Below the pieces are notes generated by a model that was not told where the DNA came from, searched no databases, and was given only the letters and a program-made list of their open reading frames with translations. Of a stretch of DNA of 64,000 bases, positions 12,801 through 25,569 are shown in pieces. The stretch comes from Ustulina deusta. Lineage: Eukaryota; Ascomycota; Sordariomycetes; Xylariales; Xylariaceae. Where the stretch lies: NCBI GenBank assembly GCA_023159155.1, contig JAJNNX010000021.1, forward strand, positions 739,417 through 803,416. The letters are read 5' to 3'. The number at the start of each line of letters is the position of its first letter. Position 1 is the stretch's first letter. Position numbers and translations under genes: made by a program.

Positions 12801-15475
12801 AGTTTATATTAGCGCTTTAAATAATAAAAATATTATATTTATTAATAGCTATTAAATAAAAAAGTAATATTATTATTATATTAGAGCTAATTTTAAACTA
12901 ATAGCTAATCTCTTAAGTTTAATATAGTTGCTATAATAGTTAGTGCTTTTATAGATTTAATACTAAATATAATAAAATAGATTTTTTTAAACTTTGTAAA
13001 AAGAAAAAAGCAGCAAAAAAAAAAAAAAAGCAAAGCTTATTTATATAAATAGACTAGTATATACTTTTATACTTTATTTTTTTTATTATAGCTATATTGG
13101 TTTATAGTAAATATATTTAATAGTAAATATGCTTTATTATTTAAAAAAGTGCTTTTAAATATATAAAAAAAGTATTACTATTTATTTTATAATAAGTAGC
13201 TATAGTAGTACATTTTTTTTTTAGCTATTTATATATTATTTTTATAGTAAACTTTTTGTTATTATTATAGTAATTAAGTTTAGTAATATATATTTTATTT
13301 ATAGGTCTATATTTATTATTTTTAATATAGGTTTTTAAAAAATAAAATAGTTATAATAAGCATAATATATTTTTTGTTTATATATATAGTTAATTTATAA
13401 TTTTTACAAAATAAAATTTTTTTAAAATAAGTATAATCTATTTATTGTTTTATATATATTTTTTTTATTTTTTTGTTTAGTTAATAGTATTGTTAATTTT
13501 ATATTTATTAATTAAGTTAAACATTAATAGTTTTTGTTTTTTTTATTAAAGTTTTAGTTATATTTGCTATTTTATTTTTTTATTTAATAGTATATTTAAC
13601 CAAAAATTTGTTATTTACAAATTAGATTTTTTTTAAGTAATTTTTTTAATTTTTTAGTAATTTTTGGTTTTTTTAATAATAATTAAGCTTAATAAAAAGA
13701 CTTTTTTATTAAAAAAGTTAAATTTATATATTAGTAGCCCTATTTTTTTAATAATTTTAAAAAGTTTTATTTTTATTAATAATTATTTTTATTTAAGTTA
13801 GCTAAATAAATAATAACTTTTGTATAGTTTAAAATAAACTATATTATTTTTATTAAAAATTATTAAAATATATTTATTATTATATTTTTTTTAGTAATTA
13901 TATTAGCTATATTAATTAAATATTTAGTTTTTTAAATATATTTTGTTTTTAATATTTTTATTATTTTATTATTAGCTTTAGTGCTTTTTTTTTAGTTTAA
14001 AATATTTATAATAAATTATAGCTAAAATTTTAGTATGAATTAGTTTAATAACTTTTTAATTATTATTAATAATATATTATTCAAATAGTATTGTAGTACT
14101 AATAATAATTTAGTTTTTTTTTTGAAAAAGTTTATTTGTTTAAAAATAATAACCTATTAAAAAAAGAAGTTTAATATTTAATATATTATAGATTTTTTTT
14201 AAACATTACTAATAATTTTTAAGTTTTTATTATTAATAATAACTATTAATAATTTTTAATTATATAGGTATAATATTTATAATAATATTTTTGTTTTGTT
14301 TTTTATTATATATTTTTTATATTTTAGTATTAAAAATAATTTTTAATTTTATTAGTAATATATTTATAATAAAATCTATAGTAATAATATAATAAAAAAT
14401 AACTAATATTTTAAATAGTATTAATTTTTTTAGTAATAATTGCTTATTAATTTAGTTTTTTTTATATATTATATAATAAATTATAAACTAGTATATATTT
14501 TAATATTTATTAAAAAAAAATATTTTATATTAAAATAGTAATATTTATTATATATAACTTTAAAAATATTTTTAATATAGTTTTTTAAAATATATAAAAA
14601 TTGTTTTTTATTATAGCTAATATAAAAAAAAAATTATTACTAAGTAAAAAAAAGGTTATTATGCTTTTTTAGTATTTAGTTAGTTTAGCAGTAAAGCTAT
14701 TTAGTTTTTTTTTTTTTTTTTTAAATAAAATAAAATGTTTTTTATTTAGTTATATTTAGTATTATTATTATATTTTTAGGTTATTTTTTTTTAAACTTAT
14801 AACTAATTATTAGGGTTAATATAAAAAAGTTTATTATAATTTTGTTTTTTTTAGTAAAGTATGCCTAATAAACGTTATTTTTTTAGATATTATTTAATAT
14901 ATTTGATTTATTTATTTTATTTTATTTTTATTTTTTTAGCTTTTATAATAATTTAGAAAGTATGTTTAGTATTATGTTTAGTATTTCTAATATATAATAA
15001 ATTTTAAGCTAAAATTAAAAAAAATAATTAGTTATATTAGTAAGTTTTAAGTTAGTTTTATTTAAATTTATAATATATAATAAAATATATATTATTATTT
15101 TTTTAGTTAGTATATAGTTTATTAATATATTTATTAGTTATATATTTAATTAGATTATTTTTTATAGCTTTTTATATATTTAAATTATTATTACTATTTT
15201 TTTTTAATTTATATATTTTTTTAATATTACTAGTAAGTTTTAATAAAAATATAATTAGTTTAATTTTTATTACTAAAATATTTTAGTTTAGTATTAATAT
15301 ATTAATTTATTTGTTTTTTAGTTAAAAAATTATTAATTTATAAGTTTTTTTATAAATATTTATTTTAAAAAAAAAGCTTATTTAGTTTATAGTAATAAAT
15401 AATATATTATATATATAAATATTTTTATAATATTTTTTAGTTTTTTGGTTTTTTTTTTGTTAGTTTAAAAATGAC
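11302..15475 (-). mobile_element. Gypsy element A, copy 2 (inverted, 5'-truncated)
   Basis: This is the reverse complement of about 39,865-43,874 of the full element A, collinear throughout. 11302-11402 is its 3' LTR, starting TGTTATAGCGATT and carrying an internal deletion of about 35 bp. The copy keeps the region after integrase, and integrase. It ends near 15,475 in the part corresponding to the RNase H/integrase border, so reverse transcriptase and gag are absent. A shared landmark is the TATATAGTACTA region (12,360 versus 42,840). It is heavily decayed on both strands with no usable ORF; the minus-strand frame just outside at 11,027-11,248 is chance. Confidence 0.8.
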
Positions 15476-15830
15476 TTAGCTATAGGAACGCCTGTACGTA
15501 CCCCTCCGGTTCGCAACAGCTACACTTTTGCTTACAAAAACTACCAGGTTATTTTTAATATATAACACAAACTAATAAAAAGCTACCCCTTATTTTTTAT
15601 AAAACTATTATATAGTATAATATGTTTTACTAAAATAAATATATATTACTTAAACTAGTATTAAACTATAGCAAACTACTAGTAAAGGTCCAGCGCTAGC
15701 AAAGATAATTAATAAAGGTACTCCGCTGGAGTGCGTAGCGCCCGCAGGTCTACCTAGGCGCCCCTGTTACCCCGTATCGCACCCGCGTCCCCTATATGCC
15801 AATTCGTAAAAGCCATATATAAAACCAACA
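15476..15830. other. GC-retaining island beside element A copy 2
   Basis: Composition changes sharply at 15,475. 15,480-15,560 contains GTACGTACCCCTCCGGTTCG. 15,690-15,830 contains several CpG-bearing segments such as CTCCGCTGGAGTGCGTAGCG (a near-palindrome) and CGTATCGCACCCGCGTCCCC. No open frame of useful length was found. It is probably unique or low-copy host sequence that escaped RIP. Confidence 0.65.
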
Positions 15831-16498
15831 CTTCCCTACCTATATTGCTGCCTATGCCCCAATACTAAAAACCTTCACTACTTACTCTTACCTACTTACT
15901 TATATACTTACTTACATACTTAATTAATTAATTAACTATATATAATATATATCCTTATATTGCTACTTACGCCCTAACGCTTTTTTACCTAAATCTTTAT
16001 ATTTTTATTTAACTTACTTAATTAATTAATTAACACATATAACATATATAATATAATATATATATTTATATCTCCTATATATTTACTAACTATATATCTA
16101 TAGCTATATATACAACCTAACGCACTACTTACTACTATACTTTATTAATCTTAATTATTTATTTAATCTTTTAATTAATTTATATATACTTTTTATTTCT
16201 ATAACATTTTTATACGTATGTTTAACATAATATAATCACTATATATAACATATATACCTATAAAAAAATATTTATATCTATTAAAAATTTACTTATTTTT
16301 TATTATACTTATAATATATAATATCTTTACAACTTTTCTAATATATAATATACTTATAATCTTATTATACCTAATAACCTAAATCTTTTAGCTATACTCC
16401 TATACGTAAATCTATACTACTTATATATGCTTATTTATAACCTTTATTAAAAACATATATTAAAATAAATTATATTAATATAACTTTTAAATATAACA
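15831..16498 (+). repeat. G-poor repetitive tract, left half
   Basis: The plus strand is rich in A, T and C but has very little G. It includes a TACT/ACTT microsatellite (about 15,885-15,935), TTAATTAATTAATTAAC blocks at about 15,930 and 16,020, and CTATACTCCTATAC / TATATGCTTATTTATAA words. The same words recur at 23,330-23,700, on the other side of element B. I infer one continuous tract interrupted by B. Confidence 0.6.
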
Positions 16499-16503
16499 AT
16501 ACT

Positions 16504-16736
16504 TATTATAATTAGTTAAATAAAGCTTTTATAGCTAGTTTATTAATATTATAAACAAAGACTCTAAGCTAAAAAAAAAAAAAAAAAAAAAAAAAAAATA
16601 AAGTTTATAAGGTAGGTAAATATAGACTTTATATATAACTGCAGAGTTAAGTTAGTCCGTACGTAAACTTTTTATTTTATTGCTATATAGGCCTAAAGTT
16701 CTTATAAGTTTTACTAAAACTATACTAACTGTTATA
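16504..16736 (-). repeat. Element B 3' LTR (233 bp)
   Basis: In the plus direction it starts TATTATAATTAG and ends ACTAACTGTTATA, with a central poly-A run (about 16,570-16,598). In coding orientation this is the 3' LTR. It is preceded by ATACT and more decayed at its start than the other LTR. Confidence 0.85.
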
Positions 16737-18879
16737 CTATTTTTTTCTAAAACTAAAAGTTTAAATATAATTTTAATTTAAAGTTATTAATAATATTAAG
16801 TTTATATAATCTTTTTATATTATATTGCTTTATTATTATTTTTATAATTACTTATAAACTTATTAGTTATTATTATATATATTTATTTTTATAATTTTAT
16901 AAAAAGTCTAAAAGTTTTTCTATAAGTTTTATAAAATTAATTAAGTTTAATTAGTACGTTTTTAAAATTTTAAGTTATATACTAAGTATTATTAAAATTA
17001 TAGCTTTTTTAAACAATTTAATATTATAATTTTTTATTTTATTTATATATTTTTAATTGTTTAATTTATTTAATTTTAAATTTTGTTTTACTATTAATAT
17101 TTTTAGCTAAAAATAGTAATTAAATTTATTAAAAAAAAAATTTATTGCTTATTTTTTATAATTAGTTAGTATAAAATAGGTTTTTTATTTTATAAAAATT
17201 AAACAAATTAAAAATATAGCTAAATTTTTATTTTTTTAAAATTTTAAAAAGTTTAACTAATTAAAAGTTTAATCTAATGGTTAGTACTTATATTATAAAA
17301 CCTTTTTTTTTTAAAAAAATCTTATTTTTTATTTTAAAATCTATTAGGCGTTTTTTTTTGTTGGCCTATAGCTTATATTATTTCTACGTAAAGGTTGCTA
17401 TATTATATACTATTTTTTAAACATTTTAGGTTTAGCAAACTAATTTAAGTACTTATTATTTAATATTAAAATTTATAATAGTTTTACTAATATTTATTAT
17501 TAAAAAGTTTTATATTTTAAGTTTTATTGCTATTTTTAATAATAATATATTAATTAATAAATATTATAAAAAATTATATATAAAATCTAAAATAAAAAAA
17601 TAAATGTTTTAATTGTTTTAATATTTATTAATATAAAAATAAAATTATTAATCTAGTTTTTAATTAGTTAATTTTACTACTTTTTAGGTCTAAAAGTAGT
17701 AAATATTATTAAAGCAGTACTTAATACTTATAAAACTATTAATTATTGCTATAAACTTAAAAATAAACAGTCCTATGTTATTTAATATTTATATATCTAA
17801 TATACTAAGAAATCTATATAAACTTCTATAATATTATATAGCTAGCAACTCTATAATATTTATCTTTTTGCTAAGTAAAGTTATAATTAGATAATTAAAC
17901 TTATTTATAAATATTTATATATAATTATAACCCTATTAGTCAGATAATATATTTTTATTATCTATTATTATATATTGCTATATTATAGCTAATATAAGCA
18001 ATAGATAAAAAAGGCCAGAAGTTTTGTTTTGTAATATTTTGTTTTTTTTATAGTTATAATAGTTACGTACGTATTATCTACAATCATGTTTTAAGTAAGG
18101 CTAATAATGTTTTTGTTCTAATATTTTGATTATTTTATACTAACCTTAGTATACAATAATTAAAAACATATAAACTTTTCAAATTAAAGCTATATAAAAA
18201 AAAATAGTCCTATTTAAAATAACCTTAGGTATGTATAGTTTTTTATTTTTATTTTTTAGCTCTTATAACTAGTTTTTTGTTTAATTAAGTTTATTAGATC
18301 AGCTTTTAAAAAAATATTAAATAAAAAATCTATAGTTAATATAAAACCTAATATTTTATTAAGTAAAACTAATATTATTATTTATTTTTTAGCTTTTTTA
18401 GTTTTAATTATAAAAAGTTTAGCTATTTTTTTTAATAAAGCATTAATTATTATATTTTTTTATTTTAGTTAATATTGAAAAATAATATTAAAATTTAATA
18501 AAAAGTTAGCCTAGTATACTTATTATATTAATAGAATCTATTTATTTAAAAAGTATAATAAAACTTAATAATTAGTTATTATAAAAAATTTAGTTTTAAA
18601 AAGCTCTAAGTAATAGTATTTCAAAATTTATACTACTATTAAAAATTTATAGTTTTAAATTAGGTAAACTTATTTAATTAGTATTATTATTTTAAAAAAA
18701 TACTTTATAAGTTTTTAGGTTATATTTTTCTATTACTATTAAATAATTTTTCCTATTATATTACATAAAATATTTATTTTTATTTATATTAGTTAGCCAG
18801 GCTTAAAAAAAACTAAAACAAATACTTTATAAGCTAGCAGTTTTATATATTTAAAAGCTTATTTCTATTCTAGTCCTAT

Positions 18880-19330
18880 TATAAATAGCTTGTTTTTTTT
18901 AAATAATTAATTTAAAAAAATAGCAATTTTACTAGCATAGTAAATAAATATATAAATATAATTATAAAACTTAAAAAATAACTAGATTAATTTAATATTT
19001 TTAAAATTATTAAAGTCCTAATTTAGAATTATTTAAATTTTAATAGAATTAATTCTAATTTTTATTCTAGCTTTTATAACTATTCCTAAATAATTAATAA
19101 TAAATATATTAAAACAAAACTTCCTAATATTTTTTTAATATCTAGCTTAATATAAATAATAAATTATTTTTTTATAATAAGTCTAGTACTATTTTTTAGT
19201 TTTAAAATAAATTAAAATATTATTTATATAAATATTTGCAAACTTATTTAAAAATTCTTAAATTTATATATTAATAAAAGCTTATTACTAGGCAAGTTTT
19301 ACTTTTAAACTAAAAAATAAAACCTTTTAT
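18880..19330 (-). pseudogene. Element B reverse transcriptase / RNase H remnant
   Basis: Minus-strand translation gives a Gypsy RT catalytic block at about 19,207-19,242 reading FANIYINNILIY. Both catalytic Asp of the family YxDD box have become Asn, as RIP of GAT produces. Downstream, toward lower coordinates, are NYLGIVI and a NFKNIKL...FFKFYNYI segment, matching the thumb/RNase H linker order of Gypsy pol (YLGxxI, then an SFLGxxNYYRxFI-type motif). Several TAA/TAG interrupt the frame. The assignment to Ty3/Gypsy is firm; the exact boundaries are not. Confidence 0.8.
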
Positions 19331-22300
19331 TAAAACATTTCTTTGCAAATTTAAAAAAAAAAAAAATAATGTAATTTTATAGTTAATAATAATTAGTAAA
19401 AAGCTTTAATAATATTTAGTTTAGCAAATTAAATAATATTGCAATAATTAAATATAGTACTACTAATATTTAGAGCTAATACGATTTAATTTTTTAAATA
19501 TATATTTTTTTATTAGTAATTAATTATAAACTTATGTTTAGTTAACCTAAGTTTAAATATAAATAAAACAAAAATAATATTTAAGTTTATATTTTGTTTA
19601 ATAAAGTTTATAACTAATAGCTTATTTATAAACTTTTTTTTAAATAAAATAAACTATATAAATATATAATATTAATAAGAGCTAAAAGCATATTTTTTAC
19701 TATTAAGTTCTAGTACTATATTAAACCCTAGCTATAATAGTAGTAAAGTTTTAGATTCTTTTTTTAAAAAAAACCCCTTTAGGTATAACAACTAAAGAGG
19801 CAAAAAGCTTTGTACTAACTTTACGTACTAAAGGTTTTTTTTTTTTAAAAATAAGATTAGTTTACTATTAAAAGTTTTTTATAGTATTACTTAGTTAATT
19901 TAAGTCTATTTTTTTTATAAAATATTAATTATTTTTAAATTTTTTTTAAATAGCTTAGTATAATTATTTTTAGTTATTATAAACTTAATTATAATAAGCT
20001 TTTTTAGAATTCTTTTGGTTAGTTGTTTTTATTTATTTTAGTAAAAGTAGTTCTGGAAATTTTATATAATTTTTTTAATAGCAGCTTAGTTTTCTTTTTT
20101 TTTAAAAATTATTATATGGACCTTTTTTATTTTAAGTTTGGGGGTCCTAGGTCTTTTTTTTATTTTTTTAGTTTTAGTTATTTTTAAAATAATTATTTTG
20201 TTTTTAAAAAGTTATTTTAATATTTAGTAGTATTTTTTTAACGCTTAATTATATTAATTTATATTTTTTTATATTTTTAGGTTTATATTTTATTATTTAT
20301 AATTAAAAAGCTTAACTATAATTATTAGTAAAAATTAAACTAATAAAAATAAATTATTTAATTAAATTAATTATTATTTTTAAGTTTTTATTAAAATATT
20401 TTATTTTATTAATTATTTAATATTAATAATAATATTATAGCTAAAATTAATAACTTAAAACGTTTAGTCCTTAAATTATTAATTATTAATTTTTATAATA
20501 TATATTAAATATTTACAGATTTTGCTAACTATTTTATTTTAGTAGTTATAAAGCTTTTAAAATTTAGCTAGCTAAACTATTTCTGTTTTTAATTATTGCT
20601 TAACTTGTTATATAAACTTATAGCTAATTATTAAAAAAATATAAGTTTTAGTATTATATAAAACTAAAGTTTCTATTTTAATACTATTAATTTATAATTA
20701 AGTAAATATTTTAAAAATAATTAATTTATTTTAGCTATATATTTTAATTAAAATAAATAAAAAAACTAATAAAAAAACTAATAAAAAAACTTTTATTAAT
20801 TTTATTTATTTTTTAAATTAGATAAACTACTAGAGTTATTTTTATTAAAGCTTTTTTTTGCTAATTAAATATTTAAAACTTTAAGCTTTTAATTAAAGCA
20901 ATTAATTATTATATGTTTTTTTTTTATTATAAATAAAGCAAGTTTTATTATTTTAATAAGCTTTTTTTTTTTTTATAATTAGCGCTTATTTTAACTATTT
21001 TAAAATAAATATTTTAAAACTTTTAAAATTAGCTAAAAATTAGTAAGCTAGTTTGCTAAAAACTTAATTACTTAAATTAAATTTTTATTTAATTAAACTA
21101 ATAAGCTTAATTTATTAATAATTTTTATAAGCTTGCTTAGTATTATATATTAATTTAATAATTTTATTAATAAACAATTTATAAAAAATATTTAAATTTA
21201 TAAAAACTTTATATAAGTTTTTTTTTAAATTTATATAAAAATAGTTCTATAATTTATATTTTTATTATAACTTAGCTAATTAATATTTTTAAGCTAAACT
21301 ATTAAATATAAAAATAAACTTATTAATATTTTTATTAGTTTTATATATATAAACTTTAAATATTTTATAAATTATAGCTGCTTAATTAAAATTATAATAA
21401 ACTATTAATAAAGTTTAGATTATTTTAGTAATATTATTAAATAATTTTTTAGTTAAATAAAAATATATTTTTATTAATTTTTTAATATATTTTTTTAATT
21501 AGCTTATAATATACTAAAATTAACTATTTTTAGTTTAAAACGTAGTAATATTTTTATTTACCTTTTTTATTAGTTTATAAACCTAATTATTAAATAAAGC
21601 TTTATTTTTTATAAACTTACTAAGATTAGTTTTTTATACTTTAGCTTTTTTAATATAAGTAAGGTTTAAAGCGCTAAAAAATAAACTAATAAAATAAAAA
21701 ACAAATAAAATAGCAAAACTAAAAAGTTTAAAGTTAATATTTTTAAATATATTTTTTATTATTAAATTATAGTTATTTTTTAAAAGTACTAAAATAAATA
21801 TATTAAAAAATTAATACTTTACTTTTTTTATTTATTAAAAAGGTTTTACTAAAACTAATATAAAATTATAAGTTTATATAGCTATAATATTTAGTATTAT
21901 GTTTCTAAATATATTATTTATTTTAAATAGTTCTAGTTCTAGTTTAAATTCTATTTTTTTAAGTTTTAACTTTTTGTTTTTTTTAGATTTTTTTTTAAAT
22001 ATTAGTTCGCCTAAAACATTTGCAAAAAAATCTAATGCTTAATTTTTTTTTTTTTTACTAAAAAAAAAATTTTAAAATTATCTAATAATAAAAAGTTAGC
22101 TATACTTAAAAACTAAAATTATTTTAATTATTTAAAAACTAAAAATAAAATAAAAATATTTAAAGTTAGGTTTTTTATAAATTATTAGCCTTTAAATAAT
22201 ATAAAAATTAAAAGTTTTATTAAAGTTATATTAAAGTTAAATTTATATTATAAAATATATAATTTTTTATATTAAATATATAATTAAAAAAAAAAGTTTA

Positions 22301-22383
22301 TTTATATTTTACTAACTATAGCAAAATAAAAAATATATATTTATTAAATATTTATTAATAAATAATTAGTAAGTTTAAAATAG

Positions 22384-22619
22384 TGTTATAATTAGTTAAA
22401 TAAAACTTTTATAGCTAGTTTATTAATACTATAAATAAAGATTTTAAGCTAAAAAAAAAAAAATAAAAAAAAAAAAAGTTAAAGTTTATAAAGTAAGTTA
22501 ATATAAACTCTATATATATAGCTGCAGAGTTAGGTTGGTCCGTACGCAAACTTCCTATCTTATCGCTATATAGGCCTAAAGTTCTTGCAGGTCTTGCCAA
22601 AACTGTACTAACTGTTATA
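22384..22619 (-). repeat. Element B 5' LTR (236 bp)
   Basis: Best preserved LTR of the family, containing GCTGCAGAGTTAGGTTGG and CCGTACGCAAACTTCC. In coding orientation (minus) it is the 5' LTR. Followed by the ATACT duplication at 22,620-22,624. An ATG-initiated minus-strand frame of 61 codons crosses it and is not meaningful. Confidence 0.87.
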
Positions 22620-22624
22620 ATACT

Positions 22625-24250
22625 TAATAAAAATAATAAAACAATATCTAAACAAAATAACTTTAAAACAAAACAACTTTAAAACAAAACTACTTTAAAA
22701 CAAAACTATTTTAAAACAAAACCACTTTAAAACAAAACTAAATAAATTAAAATAATATTAAAACAAACTATATTAAAATAATATTACAACAAATTATATT
22801 AATACAATATTAAAACAAATTATATTAAAACAATAATATCTAATCAAAATAATACTTAACTAATATAACATTAAAACAAGCTATATAGCAATAAATATTA
22901 AAACTAGCTATATTAAAACAATACTTAACTAACACAACATTTAACCAACATAACATCTAACTAATATAATATTTAAACAAGCTATATTAAAACAATATTA
23001 AAACAAATTATATTAATATAAATTATATTAATATAATATCTAAACAAAATATATTAAAACAATTTTGCTTTAATACTAATTACTATATACAACAAAATAA
23101 ATTATATTAAAACAATATTTATATAAATTATATCAAACTATTAATATAATATTTAAAAAAGATTAAATCCTTTAAAATAACCTTATATTATTACTAGCTA
23201 TTATATATAATATATATATAACTTATAATAACTGCTTATATTTATAACGCTCTCCTATATACATTTTTAATAATTATATATATATATTATTAAAAATTTA
23301 AAAAACTTATATTAAAACCTATTATAATAACTATACTCCTATACTTATATATACTTATTTCTAATACTTATATAGTATATATAACATTAAATTAATATAT
23401 ATTTAAAAAATAATAACTTATATTTAAATAATTTATATTGCAAACATTTATATTAAGCGTAGCTAGAACAGGCTTAGATCTAGAACTTTTATTTTATTAA
23501 AACTAAAAATATATTTAGATCTTTAACTAGTTTTTTATAAAATCTTTAGCTACTTCTATATTAATCTATTATAGCTACAAACCTAATATTTAATAGTCCT
23601 GCTTCTATATTATCTATTTTTTGTTAACTATACTACTTATTATATATTATAAACCTTTTACGCTATATTTATAACATTTATATATGCTTATTTATAATGC
23701 TTATATATATATATTTATAATATTTTTATTAATAAGAATTATATTTAAACAATTTTTATTAAAACAATATAAAAATAGCCGCATTATAAATACCTGCATT
23801 ATAAACCGCCACATTACTAATACCTATATTACTAATACCTATCAAAAATAACTATTAAAAACACCCCTATCTAAGCTATTTATATTAATATAAATCATAT
23901 TAATATAAGTCATATTATAATAAGTTATAACAAAACAAATTATATTAAAACAAATTATATTAAAACAATTTATATTATAACAAACTATATTTAAACAAGC
24001 TATATTTAAATAAATTATATTAAAACATACTATATTAAAACATACTATATTAAAACAAGCTATATTTAAATAAGTTATATCAAGACATACTATATTAAAA
24101 CAAGCTAAATTTAGATAAATTATATAAAAACATACTATATTAAAACATGTTATATTAAAATAAGTTATATTAAAACAAGCTATATTATAAACACTAGCAA
24201 TTTATATGTTTTTTTATAATACTATAATATATATATATATATATTTAGCT
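22625..24250 (+). repeat. G-poor repetitive tract, right half, with minisatellites
   Basis: The plus strand is again nearly free of G. It contains a 16-bp array (22,654-22,741; unit CTACTTTAAAACAAAA, about 5 copies), looser 15-17-bp units with ATTAAAACAA and AACTAATATAACAT words to about 23,150, a short CATTATAAATACC / ACATTACTAATACC array near 23,790-23,850, and a 15-bp array at 23,929-24,186. Its left edge joins 16,498 if element B is removed. Confidence 0.7.
23929..24186 (+). repeat. 15-bp minisatellite (about 17 units)
   Basis: Tandem units of CAAGCTATATTAAAA with variants CATACTATATTAAAA, TAAGTTATATTAAAA and CAAGCTATATTTAAA. Several units are adjacent with exact 15-bp spacing. Confidence 0.85.
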
Positions 24251-24459
24251 ATATATATTTATATTTATTATTAATTATATTAATTCTTAATATTTCTTTT
24301 TTTAACTTTTATTTTTTTTTAACTTAATTTAATTTTTAAAAATTTTTTTTTTATATAGCTAATTTAAATATATATAAATAAAATTTTTTTTAATTAGCTT
24401 TTAATATATGAACTATTAAATATTTTAAAAATAAAAAAATTAAAATTAAAATTAAACAT

Positions 24460-24640
24460 TAAAAATAACAAAGTAAAAAAATAAAAAAGTAAAAAAGTAA
24501 AAAAATAAAAAAATTAAAAACTAAAAAATTAAAAAACTAAAAAACTAAAAAACAAAAAAACTAAAAAACTAAAAAATTAAAAAACTAAAAAATTAAAAAA
24601 TTAAAAAATTAAAAAACTAAAAACTTTAAAACTTAAAAAT
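24460..24640 (+). repeat. 8-bp A-rich repeat
   Basis: Continuous run of AAAAAACT / AAAAAATT units, mostly 8 bp apart, grading on the left into AAAAAGTA units. Purine-rich on the plus strand. Confidence 0.85.
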
Positions 24641-25560
24641 ATAAACCTTAAAAATATTATTAAAATTAATAGCTTTAATAAACTATATTAATTTTATATT
24701 AATTTTATATATAAATAAAACTAAAACTAAATAAAAATATTTTTATTTATATTTTAAGATTATTTATTATTAATTAATCTTTAATTTAAGTTTATAATAA
24801 TAAAAGCTATAATATAACTATTATTATAATATATTTTATATTATTTTATATTATATATTATAAAAATAAATACAAAAAATTTATAATAATAAACTAAAGT
24901 TATTTTTTAAAAATCTTATATATATTTTATTTTTTTAATTTTTTTAATTATAACTAAAACTTAGACTTTAAATTATTTTAATACACTTATAATACTTATA
25001 TATAAAATATATACTTATTTTTTTCTTTTATTATATAATAACTTTATACGTTCTTAAAACTTTATTAGTTATAAAATTAGAACATAAAAAGTATAGTTAT
25101 TATTATTTATATATATATTAAGGTTTTTTTATTTTTTTTTATAATATAAATAAACTAAATATAATACTTATATATTATTTATTTTATTTCTTAGTTATTT
25201 TTTTATTTAATATATTTATAGAATGCCTAATATTGCTTTACTTTTTATTTGTAATATTTCTAGTTATTATTTTATAAATTAAATATTTTTAAAATATATA
25301 AACTTTTCTATTAGCTTAGCTTTATTAAGTTATAATATTATTAATACTTTTTGAAATATTTTTAATTAAATATTTTAATAAATTATAATTATATTTACTA
25401 GGTTACTTAATTAAAACAATTTTATTTATAAAAGTATTAAAATAAAAAGCTTTATTTTTAGTTTATTATTTTTTATATTAATTTTGTACTTAAGTTATTT
25501 TGTTTACTCTAACTTTAAATCTATTTATTTTATATCGATTAATAATTTTATTAAAATATT
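24641..25560. other. Unresolved AT-rich decayed DNA
   Basis: Nothing recognisable beyond short TTAATTAAT and TATATAT runs. Confidence 0.55.
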
Positions 25561-25569
25561 ATACGTTAC

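Larger units (their letters stand above)
16504..22619 (-). mobile_element. Element B copy 1: full-length Ty3/Gypsy LTR retrotransposon
   Basis: Two LTRs (16,504-16,736 and 22,384-22,619) share sequence and orientation and are flanked by the 5-bp duplication ATACT (16,499-16,503 and 22,620-22,624). Termini fit TG...CA after C-to-T change. The interior, about 5.6 kb, encodes a Gypsy-type reverse transcriptase and tethered RNase H on the minus strand, so gag should lie towards 22 kb and integrase towards 17 kb. Every frame is saturated with TAA/TAG. Partial copies at 8.3, 10.6 and 62.4 kb show it was repeated, which is what makes a sequence a RIP target. Confidence 0.88.

Noticed and set aside
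17270..17345. tRNA-like sequence (AGTTTAATCTAATGGTTAGTAC-type A box) inside element B, also near 63,110
   Set aside because: Resembles the 5' half of a His/Glu tRNA, but no T-arm or closing acceptor stem follows. It is part of the element's internal sequence in both copies.
23929..24186. CRISPR array
   Set aside because: The 15-bp units are directly tandem with no unique spacers; it is a minisatellite in a eukaryote.
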